A stretch of DNA of 64,000 bases from NCBI RefSeq assembly GCF_003049645.1, contig NZ_PYWK01000001.1:558001-622000 (forward strand). The letters are read 5' to 3'. Shown one piece after another: positions 27,213 through 36,386 of this stretch. The notes below the pieces were generated by a model that saw nothing but the letters and a program-made list of their open reading frames with translations, ran no database searches and was not told the origin of the DNA. Source of the DNA: Metasolibacillus fluoroglycofenilyticus. GTDB taxonomy: Bacteria; Bacillota; Bacilli; Bacillales_A; Planococcaceae. Numbering within the stretch: the stretch's first letter is position 1; every line of letters starts with the position of its first letter. The translations under genes were made by a program, and so were the position numbers.

Positions 27213-27243
27213 TCTAGCTGAGGCAAAAAAGGGAGGAAAAAAA

Positions 27244-29079
27244 ATGAAGAAACAACGTTGGGCTCTTCTAGCAATGTTATTTGCACTAATGTTAGTATTA
27301 GCTGCATGTGGCGGAGATAAAAATGAAGACGCAGGCAAGGGCACTGATACAGGTAAAACTGACGGTGGCACAACGACTAATGAAGAAGCTAATAATGAGC
27401 AAGAAGATGGCTTCGCGTTATCTGTTGAAAACGAAGGAACTGCTATTGACGGCGGTACATTAATGGTAGCTATGCAGAAAGATGAGCCTTTCCAAGGTAT
27501 TTTCTCATACGCACTATATGAAGATGCATATGATTCAGATTTAATGGCTTTTGCATCTAACACGATTTTCAGCGCAGACGGTGACTTCTTACTGACTGAC
27601 GAAGGTATTGCAAGCTTTACTTTAGAAGAAGGTGAACCAAACATCGTAACGATTAAAATTCGTGAAGGTGTAAAATGGTCTGATGGTGAGCCATTAAAAA
27701 TTGAAGACTTAATGTTACCATATAACATTATTGGTCATAAAGATTACACAGGTGTACGTTATAACTCATTCTTCCGTAACATCGTAGGTGCTGAAGCATA
27801 CCATGATGGTACAGCAGAAACAATTTCTGGTCTTAACAAAATTGATGAAACAACTTTAGAATTACAACTTCTTGAAGTATCTCCAGGTTTATTCTCAGGT
27901 GGAGATGGTATCTTAACTTATGCTGAGCCAAGCCATATTCTTGGTGATGTTCCTGTTGCTGACTTAGTTGAACATGATGCAGTTCGTAAAAACCCAGTTA
28001 CACTTGGTGCTTTCGTAATTGACCGTGTTGTTCCTGGTGAGTCTGTACAATATAAAGCAAACGAAAACTACTGGAAGGGTCGTCCGAAATTAGACGAAGT
28101 AATCGTGAAAGTAGTACCATCATCTTCTATCGCGAAAGCATTAGAATCTGGTGAATATGATTTAGCATTATCATTCGGTTCAGCAAAATATGCTGAAATT
28201 AAAGATTTAACAAATATTGATGTTTTAGCTCGTCCTGAGCTTTACTACTCTTACCTAGGTTTCAAAGTAGGTAAATGGGATACAGAAACAAAAGCTGTAG
28301 CAACTGATTTAGAAAACACTAAAATGGGCGATGTAAACTTACGTCAAGCTATGGCTTATGCATTAAACGTTGAAGAAGTAACAGAAGTATTCTATGAAGG
28401 TTTACGTGAGCGTGCAAACGCAATCGTTCCTCCAGTATTCTCATCATTCCATGATGCAAGCTTAGAAGGATACAACTATGATCCAGAAAAAGCAAAACAA
28501 TTATTAGAAGACGCTGGCTTCAAAGATGTTGACGGCGACGGTATCCGTGAAGATAAAGACGGTAATCCACTTGAAATTAAATTTGCTACAATGTCAGGTG
28601 ATGACGTAGCTGAGCAAATTTCTGCATTCTGGTTACAAAACTGGAAAGACGTTGGTTTAAATGTTGTGTACACAGATGGTCGTACAATCGAGTTCAACTC
28701 ATTCTATGACAAAGTAGAAGCTGATGATCCAAACATTGATATCTTTATGGCTGCATGGGGCGTAGGTTCTAACCCATCACCATCTGGTATTTATGCACAT
28801 ACAGCGGCATACAACTTCTCTCGTTACACATCAGATAGCTTACAAACAATTTTAAGCAACATCGACTCTAACAAATCATTTGACGCTTCTTACCGTGCTG
28901 AGCAATTCGCAGCATTCGAAAAGGAAATGGCTGAAGTAGCACCAGTGGTACCAATGATGTACCGTTTAGAGCTTACACCAGTTAACAAACGCGTTAAAAA
29001 CTGGAGCATCGACTATAGCAATTCAACAATCGATGATTTAGAATTAGTAGAATTAGTAGCTGACGCACCAATTAAATAA
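27244..29079 (+). CDS. oppA: Oligopeptide-binding lipoprotein OppA
   Basis: 611-residue extracellular solute-binding protein (SBP family 5) tethered by lipid. The lipobox is LAAC (signal MKKQRWALLAMLFALMLVLA then ACGGDK), followed by a low-complexity linker and the binding domain. Family landmarks include VTIKIREGVKWSDGEPL and, in the C-lobe, FDASYRAEQFAAFEKEMAEV. It delivers peptides to OppBC. Synonymous codons look more uniform (ggt, cgt, gaa, tta) than in neighbours, suggesting high expression. It is last in the operon, behind its own leader, and followed by a strong terminator. GGGAGG lies upstream of the ATG. Confidence 0.92.
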   Translation: MKKQRWALLAMLFALMLVLAACGGDKNEDAGKGTDTGKTDGGTTTNEEANNEQEDGFALSVENEGTAIDGGTLMVAMQKDEPFQGIFSYALYEDAYDSDLMAFASNTIFSADGDFLLTDEGIASFTLEEGEPNIVTIKIREGVKWSDGEPLKIEDLMLPYNIIGHKDYTGVRYNSFFRNIVGAEAYHDGTAETISGLNKIDETTLELQLLEVSPGLFSGGDGILTYAEPSHILGDVPVADLVEHDAVRKNPVTLGAFVIDRVVPGESVQYKANENYWKGRPKLDEVIVKVVPSSSIAKALESGEYDLALSFGSAKYAEIKDLTNIDVLARPELYYSYLGFKVGKWDTETKAVATDLENTKMGDVNLRQAMAYALNVEEVTEVFYEGLRERANAIVPPVFSSFHDASLEGYNYDPEKAKQLLEDAGFKDVDGDGIREDKDGNPLEIKFATMSGDDVAEQISAFWLQNWKDVGLNVVYTDGRTIEFNSFYDKVEADDPNIDIFMAAWGVGSNPSPSGIYAHTAAYNFSRYTSDSLQTILSNIDSNKSFDASYRAEQFAAFEKEMAEVAPVVPMMYRLELTPVNKRVKNWSIDYSNSTIDDLELVELVADAPIK

Positions 29080-29098
29080 TAATTCGTGTGAAGCTGAA

Positions 29099-29138
29099 AA
29101 AAACCCTCCCTTGCATTTACAAGGGAGGGTTTTTTAAT
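29099..29138 (+). terminator. Strong terminator after oppA
   Basis: AAACCCTCCCTTG stem with AAGGGAGGGTTT and a T-run. Confidence 0.92.
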
Positions 29139-29181
29139 TTCTTTACAGCAAAGTAGTAAATTAAGCTAGGAGGAGAGCTCG

Positions 29182-29988
29182 TTAAAGCTTTAAACGTTCT
29201 GCTAAAAACTTCCCAATGCCATCTTCGTTATTGGATAATGTAATTTCATTTGCGATATTTTTTAGTGGCTCTATGCCGTTGCTCATTGCCACGCCTATTC
29301 CAGCATAATCAATCATTTCTAAATCGTTATCCTCATCACCAAATGCGATAATGCGCTCCCGTGGAATTTGCATATTATGGGCGATATGTGAAATACCAAC
29401 AGCCTTGTTCAAGCCTTTGCGTACAACTTCAATAATGTTGAATGGCGCACCCCAACGGCGATGCTCGATTAATTCGGCATGTACATCTTCCAAATGCTGA
29501 CGGATTGCTGCTGCATGTGCATCAGTTGCTTGAATGAGTAAACTTGTTGGGTCTTCAAGTAAATGTGTTTTTAAGTTACCTGTTGTGACACGTGGATTGC
29601 CCATCCCTAAAATATGCATCATTTGTTCATCCTCATTATGCAAGTAGACATCATCCATTATTTCAGCGATTAAATTTTCATAATTATATTGGTCAACTGA
29701 ATCGACAACATCATGAACGACACGCATCGCAAGCGGTGAATGCAGTTGCTGCCAAGCGCTATTTGTAGGATGGTGCACTAATGCGCCATTAAAATTAACA
29801 ATCGGAGTTTGTAAGCCGAGCTCCCGATAATAAATTTCACTTGCACGATAAGGGCGACCCGTTGCAATCATGACGGCATGACCTTCCTGCTGTGCTTTCG
29901 TCAAAATATCCTTTGTATAGGAGGAGATTTGTTGTTGGTCCGTTAATAATGTGCCGTCTAAGTCTAAGACGATTAAATGTTGCTTCAT
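29182..29988 (-). CDS. yitU: Cof-type HAD phosphatase, YitU-like
   Basis: 268-residue haloacid dehalogenase superfamily phosphatase. Motif I DLDGTLL with nucleophile Asp is at the N-terminus; motif II is MIATGRP; motif IV GDEDNDLEMI is near the C-terminus, with a C2-type cap between. Cof-type enzymes dephosphorylate sugar phosphates or flavin precursors; B. subtilis YitU contributes to FMN-precursor (ARPP) dephosphorylation. It is divergent from yitV, as part of the YitUVW neighbourhood. Confidence 0.88.
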   Translation of the reverse strand: MKQHLIVLDLDGTLLTDQQQISSYTKDILTKAQQEGHAVMIATGRPYRASEIYYRELGLQTPIVNFNGALVHHPTNSAWQQLHSPLAMRVVHDVVDSVDQYNYENLIAEIMDDVYLHNEDEQMMHILGMGNPRVTTGNLKTHLLEDPTSLLIQATDAHAAAIRQHLEDVHAELIEHRRWGAPFNIIEVVRKGLNKAVGISHIAHNMQIPRERIIAFGDEDNDLEMIDYAGIGVAMSNGIEPLKNIANEITLSNNEDGIGKFLAERLKL

Positions 29989-30239
29989 ACTAGTTTAAGT
30001 CCCCTTTCTCAAGCATTCACAGATAGTTTTTAATTTGAACCGAAAGTTAATTGGCTATTTCTAAATTAATTTTCTGTAAAGCTAATTGGTAAAGCAAACA
30101 ATCAGAAGGGTGAAGAAATCCTCACTCATTGAAGTTTCACTCTATTTTACTGTCTTTTACTATTATACGTCAAAGTTTTGTCATATCATTCAATTTTTGT
30201 TACTCTTAGTATAGAGATATTTCGTAGGAGTGAGAATTA

Positions 30240-30992
30240 GTGATTGTACAGCGTGAAGTATGGGAGCACATACCGTTATTACATGTGCATACGTCGGAAA
30301 TGACTGTTGAAAATCCGACAGTTATTTTTATTCATGGTTTCGGCAGTGGGAAGGAGCATAACTTACATTTCGCCTATCAGTTAGTAGAAAAAGGTGTACG
30401 TGTAATTTTGCCAGATGCACATTTACATGGTGAGCGTGCCGAGCCTAATACAACGAAAGAGCAGCTAGAGCCAATATTTTGGGAAATTGTTATGCGAACG
30501 GTAGGGGAAGTAGAAATCCTCTATAAAAAGCTCCAAGATAAGGGCTTGTTAACGACGAAGGCAATAGGTATTGCAGGGACCTCAATGGGAGGAATTACGA
30601 CTGTAGGATGCTTAAGCAAATATGACTGGATACAAACAGCGGGGATTTGCATGGGAGCAACGAGCTATCCAAAATTTGCGCAGCATCAGCTTGCTCAGTT
30701 TGAAAAGGCAGGTATTGAAATACCTTTTTCCGAGCAGCAGCTCGCAGAGACAATGGCAATACTAGATGCCTATGATTTAGAAAACAAGGCGAATATTTTA
30801 CAGCAAGTGCCAACGTTTTTTTGGCATGGCAAAGAGGATAAGGTTGTCCCATTTGAGATGAGTTATCCATTTTTTGAAAAGCACGGGGAAAATTCGCGTT
30901 CTGCATACATGATTGATGAAAAAGCGGGGCATGTTGTATCAAGAGCAGGTATGCTTGCTGTAACAGACTGGCTAGCACAGCATTTGGCATAA
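30240..30992 (+). CDS. yitV: Alpha/beta hydrolase, YitV-like
   Basis: 250-residue serine hydrolase of the prolyl oligopeptidase/dienelactone hydrolase type. Oxyanion region FIHGFGSGK, nucleophile elbow GTSMGG, acid in WHGKEDKVVP, and histidine in KAGHVVSR give a complete triad. Substrate is unknown. The start is GTG at 30240 with TAGGAG 9 nt upstream. It lies just upstream of the DUF59 gene. Confidence 0.85.
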   Translation: MIVQREVWEHIPLLHVHTSEMTVENPTVIFIHGFGSGKEHNLHFAYQLVEKGVRVILPDAHLHGERAEPNTTKEQLEPIFWEIVMRTVGEVEILYKKLQDKGLLTTKAIGIAGTSMGGITTVGCLSKYDWIQTAGICMGATSYPKFAQHQLAQFEKAGIEIPFSEQQLAETMAILDAYDLENKANILQQVPTFFWHGKEDKVVPFEMSYPFFEKHGENSRSAYMIDEKAGHVVSRAGMLAVTDWLAQHLA

Positions 30993-31041
30993 GCATGGAG
31001 TTCTGCTATCATTAAATATAACATAGAAAGGAGTGTTAAAA

Positions 31042-31356
31042 ATGGCAATTGACCAAGATATGAAAGATAGTATGTATGGCGCTTTAGAAAACGTAATTGA
31101 CCCCGAGTTAGGAATTGATATTGTTAACTTAGGCTTAGTATATGATGTAGATTTAGATGAAGAAGGTTTAGCAACAGTAACGATGACATTAACTTCAATG
31201 GGTTGCCCACTTGGCCCTGTTATTGTAGACCAAGTAAAAACAGCTTTAGGTGAGCTACCTGAAGTAAAGGATACAGAAGTAAATATTGTATGGACACCAG
31301 CGTGGTCAAAAGATATGATGTCACGCTATGCGAAGATGGCATTAGGCGTTCGCTAA
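31042..31356 (+). CDS. yitW: MIP18/DUF59 family protein, YitW-like
   Basis: 104-residue MIP18-family protein of the PaaD/SufT type. The conserved DPELGIDIVNLGLVYDV and the cysteine motif TLTSMGCPLGP are intact. Relatives act in iron-sulfur cluster maturation; that role is inferred. The start ATG at 31042 has AAAGGAG 8 nt upstream. It is followed by hairpins at 31373-31403 and a strong terminator at 31538-31569. Confidence 0.88.
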   Translation: MAIDQDMKDSMYGALENVIDPELGIDIVNLGLVYDVDLDEEGLATVTMTLTSMGCPLGPVIVDQVKTALGELPEVKDTEVNIVWTPAWSKDMMSRYAKMALGVR

Positions 31357-31372
31357 AGGAAAAAAGAGTACT

Positions 31373-31403
31373 CTAAAAGCCGTACGTAGCCGACTTTTGG
31401 AGC
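31373..31403 (+). terminator. Hairpin after yitW
   Basis: CTCTAAAAGCCG...CGACTTTTGGAG, a member of the long-stem hairpin family with a bulged inner arm. Confidence 0.55.
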
Positions 31404-31537
31404 GCTAGCGATAGTGTTTTGTCAAGGAATTTACTTGAAAAAATGGCGAGTTATTCTTTGGAAATAGGAAAACACATGTTTTAGGGGATTTTCCTCTGGA
31501 TGAAAGTGGAAATTGAATTTTTGTTACACAAGCAAGT

Positions 31538-31569
31538 CGGGGCTGTCTGAAAAGACAGCCCCGTTTTTT
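31538..31569 (+). terminator. Strong terminator downstream of yitW
   Basis: CGGGGCTGTCT (31538-31548) pairs with AGACAGCCCCG (31553-31563), followed by TTTTTT. Confidence 0.9.
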
Positions 31570-31719
31570 AAAGGTTATTTTAGGAAAAAGTCAGTGTTTT
31601 CTCATTTTCAAAGAGGGTCCTCTCAATTTTAATGAGCAAACATTTACCAAAACACCACCCCGCCAGGAGTTGTCCGAAAAGTCCATTTTGTTTTGACACT
31701 GCATTGAAATCAATGTTTT

Positions 31720-31870
31720 CATCGCTTCCCTTTTACTGAAGGAGTACACTGCTAAAGCCAATGTTCATCCCATTTTTAATAGAGGCGTTCTCTGTTGATA
31801 CGAATCAACATTTTGCGAAACATCATCGCTCATGTCCAAAATGCCGGCTATGCACGGCTTTTTGGACAGC
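31720..31870 (+). repeat. Dispersed repeat B, copy 2
   Basis: Same order of parts as 20090-20225: CACTGCTAAAGCCAATGTTC, AAACATCATCGC, then the hairpin GTCCAAAATGCCGG...CGGCTTTTTGGAC (31834-31867). The terminal hairpin is identical to copy 1. Here the hairpin faces the 3' end of fnr. Confidence 0.6.
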
Positions 31871-31882
31871 TCCCCCCACGCT

Positions 31883-32575
31883 TTAATCGATTCGGCAAAT
31901 TGTTAAGGGACAATTTTCGCAATTAATTTCATTTTTTAAAAAAGGCAAGTCGTGTACTGTAATATGACCTTTATGGAAGGAAATAATCTGATGTTTTTTC
32001 AAATCATTAAGCATGCGGTTAATCAGTTCTCGGCTTGTGGCGCAAAGATTAGCTAGTTCTGTATTTGTTAAAGCAAAATTAATAAAAATTGAACCATCCT
32101 CTTGTTTTTGACCATACGTATTTGTTAATCGAATTAATGTGGAATAGAGTGCCCCTTTTTTTCCGTGAAGCATTAAATCACGTAAGCGACTTTGGTGTTT
32201 CATTATTTCAATTTGTGCCCACTGCAAATATTCCATCATTAATTTAGGACGCTCTGTTAATAATAATTCAAATGTGTGGTGTGAAAGTGATAATAGCGTA
32301 GCCGTTTCTAGCGCTCTAGCATTTGCCATATGGTAATTCAATTGGCAAAACGGGGAGCTCTCACCAATTAATACATCATTACCACAAATACGCAATGTTA
32401 TTTCTTTGCCCTGTTCTGTTTCTTTGCTAAGTTGGATAACGCCCTTTTTAATCAAAAAAATGTTTTCGGCTTTTTCTCCTTCTTGGAAGAGTTGGTGACC
32501 TTTATCTATTTTTATTAACGAACCATGTTCTATAAAAAGTTGGAAAATTCCTGTAGGTATTGTTTGAAAAGACAT
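31883..32575 (-). CDS. fnr: Crp/Fnr family regulator, Fnr-like oxygen sensor
   Basis: 230 residues: an N-terminal cyclic-nucleotide-like beta barrel, a long dimer helix, and a C-terminal winged helix with recognition region TNTELANLCATSRELINRML. The C-terminus carries CENCPLTIC (Cys219, Cys222, Cys227), the C-x2-C-x4-C spacing that with an Asp holds the 4Fe-4S cluster in Bacillus Fnr. It is therefore more likely the anaerobic regulator Fnr than ArcR or a cAMP-type protein. A candidate Asp is in RLRDLM. AAAGGAATG precedes the ATG. It is divergent from the ClpB-like gene. Confidence 0.8.
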   Translation of the reverse strand: MSFQTIPTGIFQLFIEHGSLIKIDKGHQLFQEGEKAENIFLIKKGVIQLSKETEQGKEITLRICGNDVLIGESSPFCQLNYHMANARALETATLLSLSHHTFELLLTERPKLMMEYLQWAQIEIMKHQSRLRDLMLHGKKGALYSTLIRLTNTYGQKQEDGSIFINFALTNTELANLCATSRELINRMLNDLKKHQIISFHKGHITVHDLPFLKNEINCENCPLTICRID

Positions 32576-32755
32576 GTAAATACATTCCTTTCTTACGTAA
32601 TCTAAAAGCTAAGATAAACGTTTTTCAAAATTGATTAAGGTTATAATAACATAATATGTATAAGGAAAATACAGCTTCTTCATTAATTTACTCGAAATTA
32701 ATAGTTCTTGGAGCATTTTTTTGCAAACTAAATTTCAATATTTTATAATTCAATT

Positions 32756-32772
32756 AGTCAGTAAAGGTCAAA
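32756..32772 (+). promoter_or_regulatory. CtsR-like operator
   Basis: Heptad AGTCAGT, spacer AAA, heptad GGTCAAA: a tandem heptad with 3-nt spacing. The second half is perfect for the CtsR consensus RGTCAAA and the first has two mismatches. It lies 78 nt before the ClpB-type gene. Confidence 0.55.
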
Positions 32773-32850
32773 TTGTTTTGATTTCCAAAAAACAATGACA
32801 AAAGTGGATACTTGAGTTTGCCTAAAAAAATTGGTTTGGAGGGATATTTT

Positions 32851-34971
32851 ATGCAATTTAAACAAACTGAAGATAATCGTCCCCCTTTAGAGCAATTTGG
32901 ACGTAACTTAATTGAAGAAGTGAAAAAGGGGAAAATGGACCCTGTTATCGGGCGAGATGAGGAAATTCGCAATGTAATACGTATTTTAACGCGCAAAACA
33001 AAAAACAATCCGGTGTTAATCGGTGAGCCTGGTGTAGGAAAAACGGCCATTGTCGAAGGATTGGCGCAGCGCATTGTGCGTCAGGATGTTCCTGAAGGAT
33101 TAAAGGAGGCTCAGCTTTACGAGCTTGATATGAGTGCATTAATTGCAGGGGCAAGCTATCGTGGTCAATTTGAGGAACGCTTAAAGGCTGTGCTAAAGCA
33201 AGTAAAAGATTCAGAAGGACGCATCATTTTATTTATTGATGAAATTCATACAATTGTCGGAGCAGGCAAGACGGACGGCGCAATGGATGCGGGCAATATG
33301 TTGAAACCGATGCTAGCACGCGGTGAGCTACATTGTATCGGCGCAACGACATTAGATGAATATCGCATGTATATTGAGAAAGACCCTGCATTAGAGCGTC
33401 GCTTTCAGCAGGTTTTAGTGCGTGAGCCATCCATTCAAGATACGGTATCAATTTTACGTGGCTTGAAGGAGAGCTTTGAGCTACATCATGCTGTGCGCAT
33501 TCATGACCGTGCCATTATAGCGGCAGCGGAATTATCAAATCGTTATATTACTGAGCGCTTTTTACCAGATAAAGCAATCGATTTGATTGATGAGGCGTGT
33601 GCGATGATTCGGACAGAAATTGATTCAATGCCACAGGAGCTAGATACAATTAAACGTCGCTTAATGCAGCTTGAAATTGAAGAGCAAGCATTACAAAAGG
33701 AAAAGGACGAGGCGAGTAAAAAGCGTCTTGAAGCATTGCGCAACGATATTAAGGCGTTAAAAGAATCGTCAAATGAGATGATGAAGCAATGGGAGGCTGA
33801 AAAGGCCGATTTGCAATTAATTCAGCAAAAGCGTGAGCAGCTCGGGAAATACCGTCGTGCATTAGAAGAAGCAGAAAGCAAGTATGACCTAAATCAAGCG
33901 GCTGAACTTCGCCATGGTAAAATACCAACATTGGAAAAGGAGCTAGCTACGCTTGAAGTATCTTTAAACGGTGAAGAGGCACGCTTATTACGTGAGGAAG
34001 TGACAGCGGATGAAATTGCCTCCATTGTTGCACGTTGGACAGGCATTCCTGTAACGAAGCTTGTAGAAGGAGAACGCGAAAAGCTACTGCGTTTAAAGGA
34101 CGTTTTACATGAGCGTGTCGTAGGGCAAGATAATGCGGTAACACTTGTATCAGAGGCAGTATGGCGTGCGCGTGCGGGCATTAAAGACCCAACAAAGCCA
34201 ATTGGCTCATTTTTATTTTTAGGTCCGACAGGTGTAGGGAAAACAGAGTTAGCAAAAGCTTTAGCTGCGCAATTATTTGACTCAGAGGACCATTTTATTC
34301 GCATTGATATGAGTGAGTATATGGAAAAGCATAGCGTTTCACGGCTGGTTGGGGCACCTCCAGGCTATATTGGCTATGAGGAAGGGGGACAGCTAACAGA
34401 GGCGGTTCGTCGCAATCCATATGCAGTTGTATTGTTGGATGAAATTGAAAAGGCACATCCAGACGTAGCAAATATTTTATTACAGGCTCTAGATGATGGG
34501 CGTATTACAGATAGCCAAGGACGCAATGTCAACTTTAGTAATACGGTCATTATTATGACATCGAATATTGGTTCAAGTTATTTGCTTGAGGCGAATGAGC
34601 AGACAGAGCAGCTTGTCACGGCAGCACTTCGTCAGCATTTTAAGCCAGAGCTACTGAATCGTGTTGACGATATTATTACTTTCCACGCATTAACAGATGA
34701 ACATTTTTATGCAATCACTTGGAAATACGTTCGCCAGTTACAGGAACGAATTGCGGAGCAGGAAATTACAGTGAATGTGGATGAGGCGGTCGTTCATTGG
34801 GCTGTCAAAGAGGGAGTTGATGCACAATTCGGTGCTCGTCCATTAAAACGCTTTGTACAGCGCCATATTGAAACAGCGGTGGCAAAGGCATTATTGCAAG
34901 GAGATGTATTGCCAGGAGACACATTAGAGGTAACACTTGAAAATAATGCAGTGCATATTGAAAAAAGTTAA
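32851..34971 (+). CDS. clpB: ClpB-type AAA+ disaggregase lacking the N-terminal domain
   Basis: 706 residues. Two AAA+ modules are complete: Walker A GEPGVGKT (about 58-65) with Walker [14 protein letters not shown], and Walker A GPTGVGKT (about 459) with Walker [14 protein letters not shown]. Between them is a full-length ClpB middle domain (about 260-380; [20 protein letters not shown], then [14 protein letters not shown]). The second module lacks the LGF/IGF-type ClpP loop of ClpC/ClpE/ClpA, so it is probably a ClpP-independent disaggregase working with DnaK. The N-domain (about 150 residues) is absent and no remnant lies upstream. The ATG at 32851 has GGAGGG 7 nt upstream. A CtsR-like site precedes it. 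Confidence 0.88.
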   Translation: MQFKQTEDNRPPLEQFGRNLIEEVKKGKMDPVIGRDEEIRNVIRILTRKTKNNPVLIGEPGVGKTAIVEGLAQRIVRQDVPEGLKEAQLYELDMSALIAGASYRGQFEERLKAVLKQVKDSEGRIILFIDEIHTIVGAGKTDGAMDAGNMLKPMLARGELHCIGATTLDEYRMYIEKDPALERRFQQVLVREPSIQDTVSILRGLKESFELHHAVRIHDRAIIAAAELSNRYITERFLPDKAIDLIDEACAMIRTEIDSMPQELDTIKRRLMQLEIEEQALQKEKDEASKKRLEALRNDIKALKESSNEMMKQWEAEKADLQLIQQKREQLGKYRRALEEAESKYDLNQAAELRHGKIPTLEKELATLEVSLNGEEARLLREEVTADEIASIVARWTGIPVTKLVEGEREKLLRLKDVLHERVVGQDNAVTLVSEAVWRARAGIKDPTKPIGSFLFLGPTGVGKTELAKALAAQLFDSEDHFIRIDMSEYMEKHSVSRLVGAPPGYIGYEEGGQLTEAVRRNPYAVVLLDEIEKAHPDVANILLQALDDGRITDSQGRNVNFSNTVIIMTSNIGSSYLLEANEQTEQLVTAALRQHFKPELLNRVDDIITFHALTDEHFYAITWKYVRQLQERIAEQEITVNVDEAVVHWAVKEGVDAQFGARPLKRFVQRHIETAVAKALLQGDVLPGDTLEVTLENNAVHIEKS

Positions 34972-34982
34972 CTTAATCAAAA

Positions 34983-35026
34983 AATTGCCTGAAAAGTAGT
35001 GCATTAGCACACTTTTCAGGCAATTT
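34983..35026 (+). terminator. Bidirectional terminator between clpB and yjzD
   Basis: AAATTGCCTGAAAAGT...ACTTTTCAGGCAATTT with inner GTGC/GCAC arm, then CTTTT. The A-run on the other side could serve the convergent gene. Confidence 0.85.
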
Positions 35027-35029
35027 CTT

Positions 35030-35221
35030 TTAATGACTATCAGCGTCTGCTATTGGGTCGTTTGGAATAATTGCAGAAATGATAAATACTAAAATACTTA
35101 CTGCTACAGAAAGAATAGCTGCTAAACCGAAGTTAGGGTCTACACCTAAAATCGAGCTCACTACATAAGTTAACATTGATACTAGTAGGAATGACCAAAT
35201 AAATGTCATGATGTATTGCAT
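35030..35221 (-). CDS. yjzD: DUF2929 small membrane protein, YjzD-like
   Basis: 63 residues with two membrane helices (FIWSFLLVSMLTYVVSSILG and GLAAILSVAVSILVFIISAI) and the family PNDP ending. Function is not established beyond membership of the DUF2929 family. I chose the ATG at 35221 because AGAGGTG lies 6 nt upstream on the minus strand. It is divergent from fabH, as in Bacillus. Confidence 0.8.
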   Translation of the reverse strand: MQYIMTFIWSFLLVSMLTYVVSSILGVDPNFGLAAILSVAVSILVFIISAIIPNDPIADADSH

Positions 35222-35351
35222 TTGATTCACCTCTATTTAGACTTTGTATATCGTTTTCATTAAATCACATCTTTAATATAATACCACACGTTAGGTAAAA
35301 ATAAAATTACTGTTTTTAAACAATTGTGAAGGTTGTTTGAAAAAGAATTTC

Positions 35352-35396
35352 TTGCGATTCAAAAAATTGTTGGCTATAATTAGTACCAAGTATTAA
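35352..35396 (+). promoter_or_regulatory. fabHF promoter with overlapping FapR-like operator
   Basis: TTGCGA (35352-35357), 17-nt spacer, TATAAT (35375-35380). Overlapping the end of the -10 box is TTAGTACCAAGTATTAA (35380-35396), which matches the FapR consensus TTAGTACCTGATACTAA at 13 of 17 positions, with the mismatches mainly in the centre. FapR is the malonyl-CoA-sensing repressor of lipid synthesis. Confidence 0.75.
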
Positions 35397-35428
35397 TAAT
35401 TAGTGTTAACCAAGAAAGGGGCCGCTAT

Positions 35429-36367
35429 ATGAATGCAGGTATTATCGGCGTTGGAAAATACGTACCGGAAAAAGTAGTAACGAATGAGGATTTAGAGAAA
35501 ATTTTAGATACAAGTGATGAGTGGATTCGTACGCGTACAGGTATTGAAGCACGTAGAATTGCGGCTGACAATGAAGAAACATCAGATATGGCATATAAGG
35601 CAGCTGTTGCGGCGATAACAAATGCAGGTATTCAGGCTGAGGAAATTGGTTTAATTTTGGTAGCAACAGTGACGCCGGATCAAGCATTTCCAACTGTAGC
35701 ATGTCAAATACAGGAGGCACTTGGCGCTAAAAATGCAGCAGCTATGGATATATCTGCGGCTTGCGCAGGCTTTATGTATGGTTTAATTACGGCAAAGCAA
35801 TTTGTTGAAAGTGGTAGCTATGACAATGTGCTCGTTGTCGGTGTTGAAAAGCTTTCAAAAATTATTGATTGGCAAGATCGCAATACGGCTGTATTATTTG
35901 GTGATGGCGCAAGTGCGGCTATTGTATCAAAAGTATCTGAAGGACGCGGAATTTTATCGTTTGAGCTAGGAGCAGACGGCACAGGTGGTAAGTACTTATG
36001 TCTAGATCAAAACAAGGCGATTGCGATGAATGGGCGCGAAGTATTCAAATTTGCTGTACGTCAAATGGGTGAATCAGCAATGAATGTTGTGGAAAAAGCA
36101 GGTTATCGTAAAGAGGACGTAGACTATTTAATTCCGCATCAGGCGAACATTCGCATTATGGAGGCTGCTCGTGAGCGTTTAGGCTTACCAGAAGAAAAGA
36201 TGTCAAAAACAATTCATAAATATGGTAATACATCAGCAGCATCTATCGGCATTTCATTAGTCGATGATTTAGAAGAAGGCAAAATTAAGAACGATGATTT
36301 AATCGTATTAGTTGGATTTGGTGGCGGTCTAACATGGGGCGCTGTCACACTACGTTGGGGAAGATAA
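35429..36367 (+). CDS. fabH: 3-oxoacyl-ACP synthase III (KAS III) FabH
   Basis: 312-residue enzyme that starts fatty acid synthesis by condensing acyl-CoA primer with malonyl-ACP. Catalytic Cys in [10 protein letters not shown], His in IPHQANIRI and Asn in YGNTSAAS form the intact triad; the glycine-rich [10 protein letters not shown] closes the protein. GAAAGGGG precedes the ATG. It is co-transcribed with fabF 19 bp downstream, under a FapR-like site. Confidence 0.96.
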   Translation: MNAGIIGVGKYVPEKVVTNEDLEKILDTSDEWIRTRTGIEARRIAADNEETSDMAYKAAVAAITNAGIQAEEIGLILVATVTPDQAFPTVACQIQEALGAKNAAAMDISAACAGFMYGLITAKQFVESGSYDNVLVVGVEKLSKIIDWQDRNTAVLFGDGASAAIVSKVSEGRGILSFELGADGTGGKYLCLDQNKAIAMNGREVFKFAVRQMGESAMNVVEKAGYRKEDVDYLIPHQANIRIMEAARERLGLPEEKMSKTIHKYGNTSAASIGISLVDDLEEGKIKNDDLIVLVGFGGGLTWGAVTLRWGR

Positions 36368-36386
36368 TACTAGAGGGGGAAGAGAC

